From assembly GCF_037039395.1 (NCBI RefSeq), contig NZ_CP146242.1, positions 3,235,001 through 3,299,000 on the forward strand: a stretch of DNA of 64,000 nucleotides. The letters are read 5' to 3'. A program made the position numbers and the translations under genes. Under the pieces are notes generated by a model. The model had not been told where the DNA came from. It ran no database searches and saw only the letters and a list, made by a program, of their open reading frames with translations. Source of the DNA: Agrobacterium vitis (GTDB taxonomy: Bacteria > Pseudomonadota > Alphaproteobacteria > Rhizobiales > Rhizobiaceae). Position 1 is the stretch's first letter. Every line of letters begins with the position of its first letter. This document shows positions 9,247-17,906 of the stretch, piece after piece.

Positions 9247-9497
9247 GACAAATCGACCTCGCGGCCCGAAACCATGACGCGCGGCGGATCGAAATCGATG
9301 GACGACAAGCCGGGCATGGACAGCGCCTCAACAAGGTTACGGCGTTTGCCGGTCAACCGCTCAAAATCCTCATAGGTCATCAGCACATGCGAAGGTCTGC
9401 CACGATCCGTAATGACAACAGGCCCCGTCTCAGCAGCGCGCTTTGCCCTGCTGACGTCTTGATTGAGTTCTCGGCTCGTTAGGCTGGATGTTCCCAT
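9243..9497 (-). CDS. Phd/YefM family antitoxin
   Basis: An 84-residue protein. The N-terminal half (SSLTSRELNQDVSRAKRAA, then PVVITDRGRPSHVLMTYEDFERL) is the Phd/YefM DNA-binding fold; the C-terminal part (about 50-84) should wrap the toxin. It precedes and overlaps the PIN toxin gene, the usual antitoxin-first order, and would repress its own promoter. The ATG at 9497 has a GGAG site. A candidate operator lies just upstream at 9510-9529. Confidence 0.88.
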   Translation of the reverse strand: MGTSSLTSRELNQDVSRAKRAAETGPVVITDRGRPSHVLMTYEDFERLTGKRRNLVEALSMPGLSSIDFDPPRVMVSGREVDLS

Positions 9498-9509
9498 CGC
9501 CCATACTCC

Positions 9510-9529
9510 ATGTAGTGATGTACCTACAT
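9510..9529. promoter_or_regulatory. candidate operator of the toxin-antitoxin pair
   Basis: Inverted arms ATGTAG (9510-9515) and CTACAT (9524-9529) surround TGATGTAC, 12 bases upstream of the antitoxin start. The GTAC-centred hexamers resemble operators of Phd/YefM antitoxins. Binding is inferred, not shown. Confidence 0.45.
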
Positions 9530-9689
9530 ATAGCGCATTGCCTTTCGTGGTACAAGATCGAAGGCGCGTTGCTTAGCTGAGGCGTTTTACGGCGTAGCAA
9601 GGGCGCCTGAAACAATTTTCGCGGGTGGCGTTGAACTTCTCGACCGTGGTGGCCGGTAAGATGTATTGTGCGGTGAGATGCCTCATTTC

Positions 9690-10060
9690 CAGGAGGTGCA
9701 GCAGCTATAATCGATTTTTTTGCAATAGAATGAAGAGTGTCTAATTTTATATGCTTTATTGTATTTAATATTTATTTTAATTTTCTATTTATAATTAATT
9801 TTATATTAAAATTAATTATTTTTATTTAAATGCAGCTGATTGTTTATTGATGTGTATTTTGGTTGTAAATTCATCTTGTGCTGGTGTATTATTTTGATTT
9901 ATGGGAGCGCGACCCATTTAAATATCAAAATAGAATTAAATATAAATATTTAAGATGGGATGGGTGTTCGACATATAATAAAATTTAACATGAAATAGAT
10001 GGGAATGTTATCCGATTGCCGGTTCAATATCTTGTCGGTAGCGCAATAACGTATTGGGGT
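9690..10060. other. strongly AT-rich intergenic islet
   Basis: About 370 bases dominated by A and T (for example 9721-9900), far below the base composition of the rest of the window. It has no open frame of note. Near 9913-9959 there is an imperfect inverted repeat with arms CCCATTTAAATAT and ATATTTAAGATGGG. It sits immediately before two genes of unknown origin and may hold their promoter. Confidence 0.7.
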
Positions 10061-10068
10061 ATATTCGA

Positions 10069-10386
10069 ATGAAAACAGCTTTCATCGCTTTTGCTGCCAC
10101 CTTTGTGGCTAGCTCTGCCATGGCGGATGATCAGAGCGTAAATAGTGCTTATGCCATGTGCCGTGCTATGGATAATACAGGTCTTATGTCATCCCCTTGC
10201 CAAGTCAGCGGTTACGGGCAAACTGTAACAATTACCGTTGATATGAACGCAAGCGAAGCCCGCAATTTCTGTGCCGGGGCTGGTTCTCAAATGAGGAGCG
10301 TCGGGGCGCGTTTTGAAAATGGGTGGACGCTTCATATTAAGTCACCTTATAGTGGGGACAATACTATTGCTTATTGTGGGCTTTGA
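10069..10386 (+). CDS. hypothetical secreted protein
   Basis: A 105-residue protein with a classical signal peptide: MKTAFIAFAATFVASSAMA, cleavage expected after the AMA near residue 19. The mature part is about 86 residues with four cysteines (in MCRAMDN, SPCQVS, FCAGAG and the terminal YCGL), suggesting two periplasmic disulfides. The start at 10069 has GGGGT upstream. Codon use is more AT-rich than the neighbours, consistent with transfer. It is 3 bases from the next gene. I do not recognise the family. Confidence 0.75.
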   Translation: MKTAFIAFAATFVASSAMADDQSVNSAYAMCRAMDNTGLMSSPCQVSGYGQTVTITVDMNASEARNFCAGAGSQMRSVGARFENGWTLHIKSPYSGDNTIAYCGL

Positions 10387-10389
10387 ACA

Positions 10390-10926
10390 ATGAAGATCAC
10401 GATATTTCTATTTGCCCTGCTATGGGCTGGTAATGCAATGGCTGGAAGTTGGTATTCAAATGAACGAACAGTTGATCATGGCATCCGTACTGGAAAAACT
10501 CCGAGCGGCGCGGAATATCGTATTTTGCCGGACCATAGTGCCTCAATTGCCAAGAATGGCGAGATATGGCTGGTTAAATGCAAAATAGACATTATGAATG
10601 ACGCAAAAAACTGCGCGATCTATGATGGGTTGGAACACATTGTCATTGATTTCAAGGCAATGAACAGGCCAGTCAGCATATGTGTTATAGGCCACAACTT
10701 TCCAGGCAGACACGCCTCAATCAGGGTCGATAAAAACAAGGCTGTTCAAACTGACGAAGATGGCTGCATCGGCGGCAGATACATCGTCCAGATGCTCAAA
10801 GGGCAGCAGTTTATTACGAGAAAAGTTGTATGGCCCTACGACAATTATGATGATGATTTTGTCTCATCTGAGTTAACGTTGTTGCCTGAGTCAATAGAAC
10901 TGATGAAATACATTAAAAACCTCTGA
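10390..10926 (+). CDS. hypothetical secreted protein
   Basis: A 178-residue protein with a signal peptide (MKITIFLFALLWAGNAMA, cleavage after about residue 18). The mature domain contains four cysteines (VKCKID, KNCAIY, ISICVIG-like and DGCIGG), alternates short beta-type segments and has an acidic, tyrosine-rich patch (about WPYDNYDDDF, 153-162). It starts 3 bases after the preceding secreted protein, so the two are almost certainly co-transcribed and may act together outside the cytoplasm. Base composition is low in GC. No family recognised. Confidence 0.75.
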   Translation: MKITIFLFALLWAGNAMAGSWYSNERTVDHGIRTGKTPSGAEYRILPDHSASIAKNGEIWLVKCKIDIMNDAKNCAIYDGLEHIVIDFKAMNRPVSICVIGHNFPGRHASIRVDKNKAVQTDEDGCIGGRYIVQMLKGQQFITRKVVWPYDNYDDDFVSSELTLLPESIELMKYIKNL

Positions 10927-10998
10927 TAAATTTACAAAAAATTATACCGTGTCTTCCGTTTTCTTTGCAATATGGAGAATTACTTTCCTCTTTCATCG

Positions 10999-13539
10999 TT
11001 AAGCCCGCTCCACAAACCCGTCCAGCACCCGCTTTTGCCCCGCCCGGTCAAAATCGATCGTCAGCTTATTCCCCTCAACGACAGACACATTTCCATTGCC
11101 GAATTTGATGTGGAACACCCGGTCGCCAACTGTGAACTTTGACGGTTCATTGCTGGTGGATTTGGCGACCAACTGGCCGTCGATGGTTTGGCCGCGGGGG
11201 CCGCTTTCGCCGTAGCCGATGCGTTCGACGGCGTGGCCGGAGCGGCTGCCCCAGTTTTCGCGGGTGGCGTCGGTTTTGTTGGCCTGGGCGCGTTTCCAGC
11301 CGGGGGTGGAGTAGGAATTGGTGAAAGGTTCTTGCTTGTCGAAGCGGGACTGGCCGTAGCCGCCGCGTCCATAGCCGCCATAGCTGGTTTCCACCTCCGC
11401 CACTTCCACATGGGCGGGCGGCAGTTCATCGAGGAAGCGCGACGGCATGGTTGATTGCCAGAGGCCATGGATGCGCCGGTTGGAAACGAACCACAGGTGA
11501 CAGCGGCGCTTGGCCCGCGTCAGGCCAACATAGGCCAGCCGCCGTTCTTCCTCCAGCGCGGCACGTCCGCCTTCGTCCAGGGCGCGCTGATGTGGAAACA
11601 GGCCTTCTTCCCAACCGGGCAGGAACACCGTTTCGAATTCCAGCCCCTTGGCGGAATGCAGCGTCATGATCGATACGGCGTCGAGATTTTCGTTGGTCTC
11701 GGCATCCATCACCAGCGAGACATGCTCCATGAAGCTGCGCATGCTCTCGAAGGCTTCCATCGAGCGGATCAGTTCCTTCAGGTTTTCCAGCCGCCCCGGT
11801 GCTTCCGCCGATTTGTCGTTCTGCCACATGGCCGTATAGCCGCTCTCGTCGAGGATCTGTTCGGCAAGCTCGGTATGCGGCGTGTTTTCCAGCAGATCCT
11901 GCCAGCGGCGGAAATCCGTCACTACGTCAAACAGCGCCTTGCGCGCCTTCGGCTTCAGCTCATCGGTATCGATAATCTCCGACGCCGCCGCCAGCATCGG
12001 AATATCTCGTGTGCGGGCATAGTCATGCAGGGTGCGCACCGTGGTGTCGCCCAACCCACGCTTCGGCGTGTTGACAATCCGCTCGAAGGCAAGGTCGTCG
12101 GCGGGCTGGCAGACCATGCGGAAATAGGCCATGGCATCGCGGATTTCCAACCGCTCGTAGAAGCGCGGACCGCCAATCACCCGGTAATTCAGCCCAAGCG
12201 TCACGAACCGATCTTCAAACTCGCGCATCTGGAAGGAGGCGCGCACCAGAATGGCCATGTCGTTGAGCTTATGCTGGTTGCGTTGCAGTTGCTCGATTTC
12301 CTCGCCAACTGCGCGGGCTTCCTCCTCCGAATCCCAGGCGGCATGCACCACGACTTTTTCATCGTTCGGATCGACCCGGTCGGTAAACAGCGTCTTGCCC
12401 AGACGCCCCTCGTTATGGGCAATCAGGAACCCGGCAGCGCCGAGAATATGCTCCGTCGAGCGGTAATTGCGCTCCAGCTTGATGACTTTCGCGCCCGGAA
12501 AATCCTTCTCGAAGCGCAGAATGTTGTCCACTTCGGCCCCACGCCAGCCGTAAATCGACTGATCGTCGTCACCAACGCAGCAGATGTTTACTGTGCCGTT
12601 TGTGACCTTGCCGTCAGCAGTCCTGCTGCTTGGCCGCTGCGCCAATAGCCGCAGCCACATATATTGCGCGGTGTTGGTGTCCTGATACTCATCGACAAGA
12701 ATATAGCGAAACCGTTGATGGTAATCCTTCAGCACATCCGGATTGGCGCGGAACATGCGGATCGGGTGCAAAAGCAGATCGCCAAAATCGCAGGCATTCA
12801 GGCTTTTCAGCCGGGCCTGGTAGGCGGCGTAAAGCTCGCGGCCCTTACCATTGGCAAAGGCGCGGGCGTCGCCTTCGGGGATTTGTGCCGGGTCGAGGCC
12901 CTTGTTTTTCCAGCCGTCGATCATTCCGGCAAACATCTTGGCGGGCCAGCGCTTGTCATCCAGCCCTTCGGCCTGGATGATCTGCTTGATCAGCCGCACC
13001 ACGTCATCGGTATCGAGAATGGTGAAATCGGAGGTCAGGCCGACCAGTTCGGCATGGCGGCGCAAGAGCTTGACGCCGATGGAGTGGAACGTGCCGAGCC
13101 AGGGCATGCCCTCGACAGCGCCGCCGACCAGAACGCCGACGCGCTCCTTCATCTCACGGGCCGCCTTGTTGGTGAAGGTCACCGCAAGGATCTGGCTTGG
13201 AAAAGCGCGGCCAGTGGCCAGAATATGGGCGATACGGGTGGTCAAAACCCGCGTCTTGCCGGTGCCGGCACCCGCCAGTACCAGAACGGGACCGTCAAGG
13301 GTTTCAACCGCTTCGCGCTGTTCCGGGTTGAGGCCGGAGAGATAATCCGGGTTGCGGTTCTGGTCGCGCGCGGCCATGGCACGCGCCGCTATGCCCAATC
13401 CGCCGCCAGCTTTGGCGCTCGCTATAGGGCTGCCTTCCTGCTGCTGCGCAGGCGCATCCGTGGCTTTCGCTCCCTTTGCGGAGGTCCGGGGTGCAGGCTC
13501 TTCGTCGAAGAAGGGAATATCGTCAAAACCGTTGCTCAT
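10999..13539 (-). CDS. uvrD: ATP-dependent DNA helicase UvrD/PcrA
   Basis: An 846-residue SF1A 3'-5' helicase for nucleotide-excision and mismatch repair. Visible motifs are the Walker A AGAGTGKT (about residue 90), motif Ia VTFTNKAAREM, motif II VDEYQDTN, motif III GDDDQSIYGWRGA, motif V LHSAKGLEFE and motif VI AYVGLTRAKR. A roughly 65-residue low-complexity extension precedes the helicase core. The C-terminal about 45 residues (FTVGDRVFHIKFGNG onward) form the small Tudor-like domain of PcrA/UvrD. The ATG at 13539 is chosen; a TTG at 13548 is also in frame. Confidence 0.95.
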   Translation of the reverse strand: MSNGFDDIPFFDEEPAPRTSAKGAKATDAPAQQQEGSPIASAKAGGGLGIAARAMAARDQNRNPDYLSGLNPEQREAVETLDGPVLVLAGAGTGKTRVLTTRIAHILATGRAFPSQILAVTFTNKAAREMKERVGVLVGGAVEGMPWLGTFHSIGVKLLRRHAELVGLTSDFTILDTDDVVRLIKQIIQAEGLDDKRWPAKMFAGMIDGWKNKGLDPAQIPEGDARAFANGKGRELYAAYQARLKSLNACDFGDLLLHPIRMFRANPDVLKDYHQRFRYILVDEYQDTNTAQYMWLRLLAQRPSSRTADGKVTNGTVNICCVGDDDQSIYGWRGAEVDNILRFEKDFPGAKVIKLERNYRSTEHILGAAGFLIAHNEGRLGKTLFTDRVDPNDEKVVVHAAWDSEEEARAVGEEIEQLQRNQHKLNDMAILVRASFQMREFEDRFVTLGLNYRVIGGPRFYERLEIRDAMAYFRMVCQPADDLAFERIVNTPKRGLGDTTVRTLHDYARTRDIPMLAAASEIIDTDELKPKARKALFDVVTDFRRWQDLLENTPHTELAEQILDESGYTAMWQNDKSAEAPGRLENLKELIRSMEAFESMRSFMEHVSLVMDAETNENLDAVSIMTLHSAKGLEFETVFLPGWEEGLFPHQRALDEGGRAALEEERRLAYVGLTRAKRRCHLWFVSNRRIHGLWQSTMPSRFLDELPPAHVEVAEVETSYGGYGRGGYGQSRFDKQEPFTNSYSTPGWKRAQANKTDATRENWGSRSGHAVERIGYGESGPRGQTIDGQLVAKSTSNEPSKFTVGDRVFHIKFGNGNVSVVEGNKLTIDFDRAGQKRVLDGFVERA

Positions 13540-13759
13540 GCCCTTCAATGTAGTGATTCTACCTCGAAAGGCCAGTGAAAACGTTCTTGTTTCATTCCAA
13601 TCCCGGCAAAGCGCAATCCAAATTCTGGAAAATCAGACAGAAAAGCCTGGCGAAGATCGCTCCCTCAAAAGCTGGGGGTGGAGGTCGAGGCAACGCGTGG
13701 ACGCCTGAGGTCAATCTCTTTCAATCACAGGCGCGTGAGAAGACTTGCTGCGCGGATTC

Positions 13760-13777
13760 CTGTCACGAAAGCTTCAT
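13760..13777 (+). promoter_or_regulatory. candidate Pho box upstream of pstS
   Basis: CTGTCAC-GAAA-GCTTCAT fits the PhoB layout of two 7-base half-sites separated by 4 bases. The 11-base period is visible over TGTCACGAAAG / CTTCATGGAAG (7 of 11 identical). It lies about 86 bases before pstS. The first half-site is near-perfect and the second is weak. Confidence 0.45.
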
Positions 13778-13862
13778 GGAAGCGACTTAGGCCAATTCCA
13801 GTGTCGCTCGAAAAGCCGCTGGGGCTTTAAGAGATTGCTCGACGAACACGGGGATTATTCCG

Positions 13863-14912
13863 ATGACTTTCATGAAAAAGATCGCCACGGGTGCGGCGCT
13901 TGCCGCCTTTTCGGTCGCCTTTACCGGTGCGGCTTTTGCCGCCGATATTTCCGGTGCCGGTTCCAGCTTCATCTACCCTGTGTTTTCCAAATGGGGTGAG
14001 GCTTACAAGGCCAAGACTGGCATCAGCCTGAACTATCAGTCCATCGGTTCCGGCGGCGGCATCAAGCAGGTCGAAGCCAAGACCGTGACCTTTGGCGCCA
14101 CCGACAAGCCGTTGAGTGACGAGGAACTCACCAAGAACGGTCTGACCCAGTTTCCGATGGTGATGGGCGGCATCGTGCCGATGTACAATATCGAAGGCGT
14201 CAAGCCGGGCGAATTGGTGCTGGACGGCAAGGCGCTCGAAGCCATCTACATGGGCACGATCACCAAGTGGAACGACCCGGCGATTGTAGCCCTCAACAAG
14301 GGCGTCAAGCTGCCCGACCAGGCCATCGTTGTCGTGCATCGCGCCGACGGTTCCGGCACCACCTTCAACTTCACCGATTACCTCAGCAAGGTTTCCGCCG
14401 AGTGGAAGAGCAAGATCGGCTCCGACACCGCTGTCGAATGGCCGGTTGGTATCGGTGCCAAGGGGTCTGAAGGCGTTGCCAACACGGTCAAGCAGACGGC
14501 TGGCGCCATCGGCTATAACGAATATGCCTATGTGATCCAGAACAAGCTTGGCTATGCCAAGATGAAGAACGACGCCGGCAAGGTGGTCGAGCCTTCGCTG
14601 GACAGCTTTGCTGCTGCGGCTGCCAATGCCGATTGGGCCGGCGCCAAGAATTTCAACGTCGTCATCACCAATCAGCCCGGCGAAAAGAGCTGGCCGATTG
14701 CCGCTTCCACCTGGGTGCTGATCCATAAGGACCCTGTCGACAAGGACGCCACCGAAGCCGCGCTGAAGTTCTTCGCCTGGGCCTATAAGGATGGCACCGG
14801 TGAAGCCAAGGCGCTGGAATATGTCGCTATTCCGAAGCCGGTGGTGAAGCTGATCGAAAATTCCTGGGACAGCATCCAGAAGGACGGCAAGCCGGTCTTC
14901 AAGGCGATGTAA
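13863..14912 (+). CDS. pstS: phosphate ABC transporter substrate-binding protein
   Basis: A 349-residue periplasmic protein with a signal peptide (about residues 1-26, ending [11 protein letters not shown]). PstS features are the phosphate-binding loops [37 protein letters not shown] and [16 protein letters not shown]. It captures inorganic phosphate for the PstCAB importer. It is the first gene of pstSCAB, behind a candidate Pho box, so induction by phosphate starvation through PhoB is likely. A hairpin separates it from pstC. Length is normal. Confidence 0.96.
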   Translation: MTFMKKIATGAALAAFSVAFTGAAFAADISGAGSSFIYPVFSKWGEAYKAKTGISLNYQSIGSGGGIKQVEAKTVTFGATDKPLSDEELTKNGLTQFPMVMGGIVPMYNIEGVKPGELVLDGKALEAIYMGTITKWNDPAIVALNKGVKLPDQAIVVVHRADGSGTTFNFTDYLSKVSAEWKSKIGSDTAVEWPVGIGAKGSEGVANTVKQTAGAIGYNEYAYVIQNKLGYAKMKNDAGKVVEPSLDSFAAAAANADWAGAKNFNVVITNQPGEKSWPIAASTWVLIHKDPVDKDATEAALKFFAWAYKDGTGEAKALEYVAIPKPVVKLIENSWDSIQKDGKPVFKAM

Positions 14913-14937
14913 TTGCCACTCGTCTTTCTTCTACAAC

Positions 14938-14964
14938 AACAGCGGACGGTCATCGCCCGCTGTT
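14938..14964 (+). terminator. stem-loop between pstS and pstC
   Basis: Arms AACAGCGG (14938-14945) and CCGCTGTT (14957-14964) form an 8-bp stem 25 bases after the pstS stop. There is no U-tract, so it may act as a partial terminator or RNA-protecting hairpin that keeps pstS expression above pstCAB, as is common for binding-protein genes. Confidence 0.45.
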
Positions 14965-15011
14965 TGCATATCTAAAACACTGCGCTGCCTTGTCCCTTCG
15001 GAAAGCCCTGC

Positions 15012-15986
15012 ATGACCGCCATCCACCCACCGACCATCAGCGAGGACGAAGCCAGGTCCACTGCCGCCAGGCGGGTGCGCTTTGCCGATGCAGTGTTCAT
15101 CCGCGCCACCTGGCTTTGCGCCATGCTGGTTATGGTCGCATTGCTCGGGGTATTCCTGTCGCTGCTGATCGAATCTCTGCCCACCTGGCGGGAATTCGGC
15201 CTATCCTTCCTGTGGAACGAACGCTGGAGCCCGGCCAAGGACATTTACGGGGCCGCCGCACCGATTTACGGCACGTTGATTACCTCGGTTATCGGCCTGG
15301 TGATTGGCGTTCCCGTCAGCTTCGGCATCGCTATTTTTCTGACTGAAATGTGTCCGCCGCTGCTGCAACGGCCCATCGGCACGGCCATCGAGCTTCTGGC
15401 GGGCATTCCCAGCATCATTTACGGGCTCTGGGGCTTCTTCGTACTGGCGCCGATCATGCAATCCGTGGTGCAGCCAGCGCTGATCGCCACCTTCGGCCAT
15501 GTGCCTGTTATCGGCCTGCTGTTCAGCGGCGCACCTTATGGCATCGGCCTTTTGACGGCGGGGATCGTGCTGGCAATTATGGTTATTCCGTTCATCACCT
15601 CCGTCACCCGCGACGTGTTCGGCACCGTGCCGGTGCTACTCAGGGAATCGGCCTATGGCATGGGCATGACCACCTGGGAAGTCGTCTTCCACATCATCAT
15701 TCCCTATACGCGGCGCGGCTTGATTGGCGGCGTCATGCTGGGTCTTGGCCGGGCCCTGGGCGAAACCATGGCTGTGACCTTTGTGATCGGCAATTCACAT
15801 CGGATCGCCACCTCGCTGCTGTCGCCCGCCACGACGATTTCCGCTTCGATTGCCAATGAGTTTTCCGAGGCGACGTCGGATCTCTATACCTCCAGTCTGG
15901 TGGCGCTCGGTCTCATCCTGTTCTTCATTACCTTTGCAGTGCTGGCGCTTGCCAAGTGGCTGATCGGGCGCAGCGAAAGTTTTTGA
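15012..15986 (+). CDS. pstC: phosphate ABC transporter permease PstC
   Basis: A 324-residue inner-membrane permease with about six to seven membrane segments. The permease loop that docks the ATPase is present (ESAYGMGMTTWEVVFHIIIPYTRRGLIGG, around residues 210-240), as is GAAAPIYGTLITSVIGLVIGVP, typical of PstC. Together with PstA it forms the channel for phosphate. It lies 99 bases after pstS and 9 bases before pstA. Full length. Confidence 0.96.
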   Translation: MTAIHPPTISEDEARSTAARRVRFADAVFIRATWLCAMLVMVALLGVFLSLLIESLPTWREFGLSFLWNERWSPAKDIYGAAAPIYGTLITSVIGLVIGVPVSFGIAIFLTEMCPPLLQRPIGTAIELLAGIPSIIYGLWGFFVLAPIMQSVVQPALIATFGHVPVIGLLFSGAPYGIGLLTAGIVLAIMVIPFITSVTRDVFGTVPVLLRESAYGMGMTTWEVVFHIIIPYTRRGLIGGVMLGLGRALGETMAVTFVIGNSHRIATSLLSPATTISASIANEFSEATSDLYTSSLVALGLILFFITFAVLALAKWLIGRSESF

Positions 15987-15995
15987 GGCCAGCCG

Positions 15996-16847
15996 ATGTC
16001 GATTGTTTCCCGCCGCTATCTCGTCAACCGCATCGCCCTTGGCCTGTCGCTGGCCTCGGCCATTCTTGGTCTCGCCGTTCTGGCGGCAATCCTCTGGACG
16101 CTGTTCAGCAATGGTCTGCAAGCGATCACGCTCGACCTCTTCACCAAGATGACACCGCCGCCGGGTTCCGATGGCGGTCTTGCCAATGCCATCTACGGCT
16201 CTTTCATGATGACGCTGCTGGCAACCGTGGTGGCAACGCCTGTTGGTATCCTGGCCGGCACCTATCTTGCAGAATACGGGCGCGGCACGAAGCTTGGCAT
16301 GGTGGCGATCTTCGTCAACGATATCCTGCTGGCGGCTCCGTCCATCGTCATCGGCCTGTTTGTTTATACGCTGCTGGTCGTGCCGTTCCGGCATTTCTCC
16401 GGCTATGCCGGAGCCGCCTCGCTGGCGTTGATTGCTATTCCGGTCATCAACCGCACCACGCAGGATATGCTGGCACTGGTGCCGGATGCGATGCGTGAGG
16501 CGGCGGCGGCGCTTGGCGCGCCGCGCTGGAAAATCATGACCTCGGTGATCTGGCGCAGCGCCCGCTCCGGCATGTTGACCGGCGTGCTGCTGGCTGTCGC
16601 CCGGATCAGCGGCGAGACGGCGCCTTTGCTGTTTACCGCCCTCAACAATCAATACTGGACCGCCGATCTCAGCCAGCCGATTGCCAATCTGCCTGTGGTG
16701 ATCTTCCAGTTCGCCATGAGCCCCTATGAGGATTGGCAGCGGCTGGCCTGGGGCGGGGCGTTGCTGATCACGGTGACGATCCTGGTTTTGAATATCGTCG
16801 CACGAAGCCTGTCGGCGGGGTTATTGTTCGGAAAGAAGGAAAGATAG
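15996..16847 (+). CDS. pstA: phosphate ABC transporter permease PstA
   Basis: A 283-residue permease with about six membrane segments. Recognisable PstA elements are [26 protein letters not shown], the coupling-loop region [20 protein letters not shown] (about residues 166-185), and the conserved [14 protein letters not shown] (about 205-218). It partners PstC in the importer. Its TAG stop abuts the pstB start codon directly, so translation is tightly coupled. No abnormality. Confidence 0.96.
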   Translation: MSIVSRRYLVNRIALGLSLASAILGLAVLAAILWTLFSNGLQAITLDLFTKMTPPPGSDGGLANAIYGSFMMTLLATVVATPVGILAGTYLAEYGRGTKLGMVAIFVNDILLAAPSIVIGLFVYTLLVVPFRHFSGYAGAASLALIAIPVINRTTQDMLALVPDAMREAAAALGAPRWKIMTSVIWRSARSGMLTGVLLAVARISGETAPLLFTALNNQYWTADLSQPIANLPVVIFQFAMSPYEDWQRLAWGGALLITVTILVLNIVARSLSAGLLFGKKER

Positions 16848-17684
16848 ATGCAAATGTCTGACACGGGTACCAGGAAGCCCCTGATGCGCGCACCTCTGCA
16901 AGCCTTCAATCCATCCGATATTGGTCGCCCCATCAAGGTCGAGGCCAAGCAGCTGTCGTTTTATTACCAGAATGGCTACCAGGCGATCAAAAATGTCGAT
17001 CTTGGCCTGCGTGACCGTACGGTCACCGCCTTTATCGGCCCGTCCGGCTGTGGGAAATCGACCCTGCTGCGGATTTTCAACCGGATGTACGATCTCTATC
17101 CGGGGCAGAAGGTGACGGGCGAGGTTTTGCTCGACGGACGCGATATTCTCAACCCATCAGAAGACCTGAACCGGCTGCGGGCCAAGATCGGCATGGTCTT
17201 TCAAAAGCCGACGCCGTTTCCGATGTCGATCTACGAGAATATCGCTTTCGGCATCCGCCTGTATGAAAAGCTTTCCAAGCCGGATATGGATAATCGCGTT
17301 GAAGCAGCGCTTCAGGAAGCCGCTCTCTGGGGTGAGGTGAAGGACAAGCTGCACCAGAGCGGGCTTGGTCTTTCCGGGGGCCAGCAGCAGCGCCTGTGCA
17401 TTGCCCGCGCCATTGCCGTCAAACCGTCCGTGCTGCTGCTGGATGAGCCTGCCTCGGCGCTCGATCCAATTTCGACCAGCAAGCTGGAAGAATTGATCGA
17501 AACCCTGCGGTCCACCTATTGCATCGCCATCGTCACCCATAATCTGCATCAGGCGGCGCGCATCTCGCAATATACCGCCTTCATGTATCTGGGCGAACTG
17601 GTGGAATTTGACCGCACCGAAGTGATTTTCAGCGCCCCTGGCGACCAGCGTACCAGCGATTATGTGACTGGTCGGTTCGGCTGA
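16848..17684 (+). CDS. pstB: phosphate ABC transporter ATP-binding protein
   Basis: A 278-residue ABC ATPase that powers phosphate import. Walker [10 protein letters not shown] (about residues 65-73), Q-loop FQKPTPFP, signature LSGGQQQR (about 175-182), Walker [13 protein letters not shown] and the switch His in [11 protein letters not shown] are all present. It begins directly at the pstA stop with an AGGAAAG site; a second ATG six bases in is possible. phoU and phoB, which commonly follow pstB in relatives, are absent here: the next gene is an unrelated oxidase 222 bases on. Confidence 0.97.
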   Translation: MQMSDTGTRKPLMRAPLQAFNPSDIGRPIKVEAKQLSFYYQNGYQAIKNVDLGLRDRTVTAFIGPSGCGKSTLLRIFNRMYDLYPGQKVTGEVLLDGRDILNPSEDLNRLRAKIGMVFQKPTPFPMSIYENIAFGIRLYEKLSKPDMDNRVEAALQEAALWGEVKDKLHQSGLGLSGGQQQRLCIARAIAVKPSVLLLDEPASALDPISTSKLEELIETLRSTYCIAIVTHNLHQAARISQYTAFMYLGELVEFDRTEVIFSAPGDQRTSDYVTGRFG

Positions 17685-17906
17685 TCGTTTGGGGATGACA
17701 CTCACAGGATATTGGCAATTCCTGCCGCAATGACTGGACAAGCCTGTCTGGTCTGGCCATACCTGCAACCAATTGAAAAAATGGTTAGAGTTTGTCAGGG
17801 AAAAGTGGAATCCGGTTTTCCCGAAAAAACAAACGAAACGAGAGAATCGAGAGTCTGTTTGGTTCAATCTGAACCTGACAGATTCTCGTGATGCAGGGAG
17901 ACGGGC

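Noticed and set aside
11455..12648. Open frame (397 codons) antisense to uvrD
   Set aside because: The UvrD motifs on the opposite strand are complete; the antisense product has no features.
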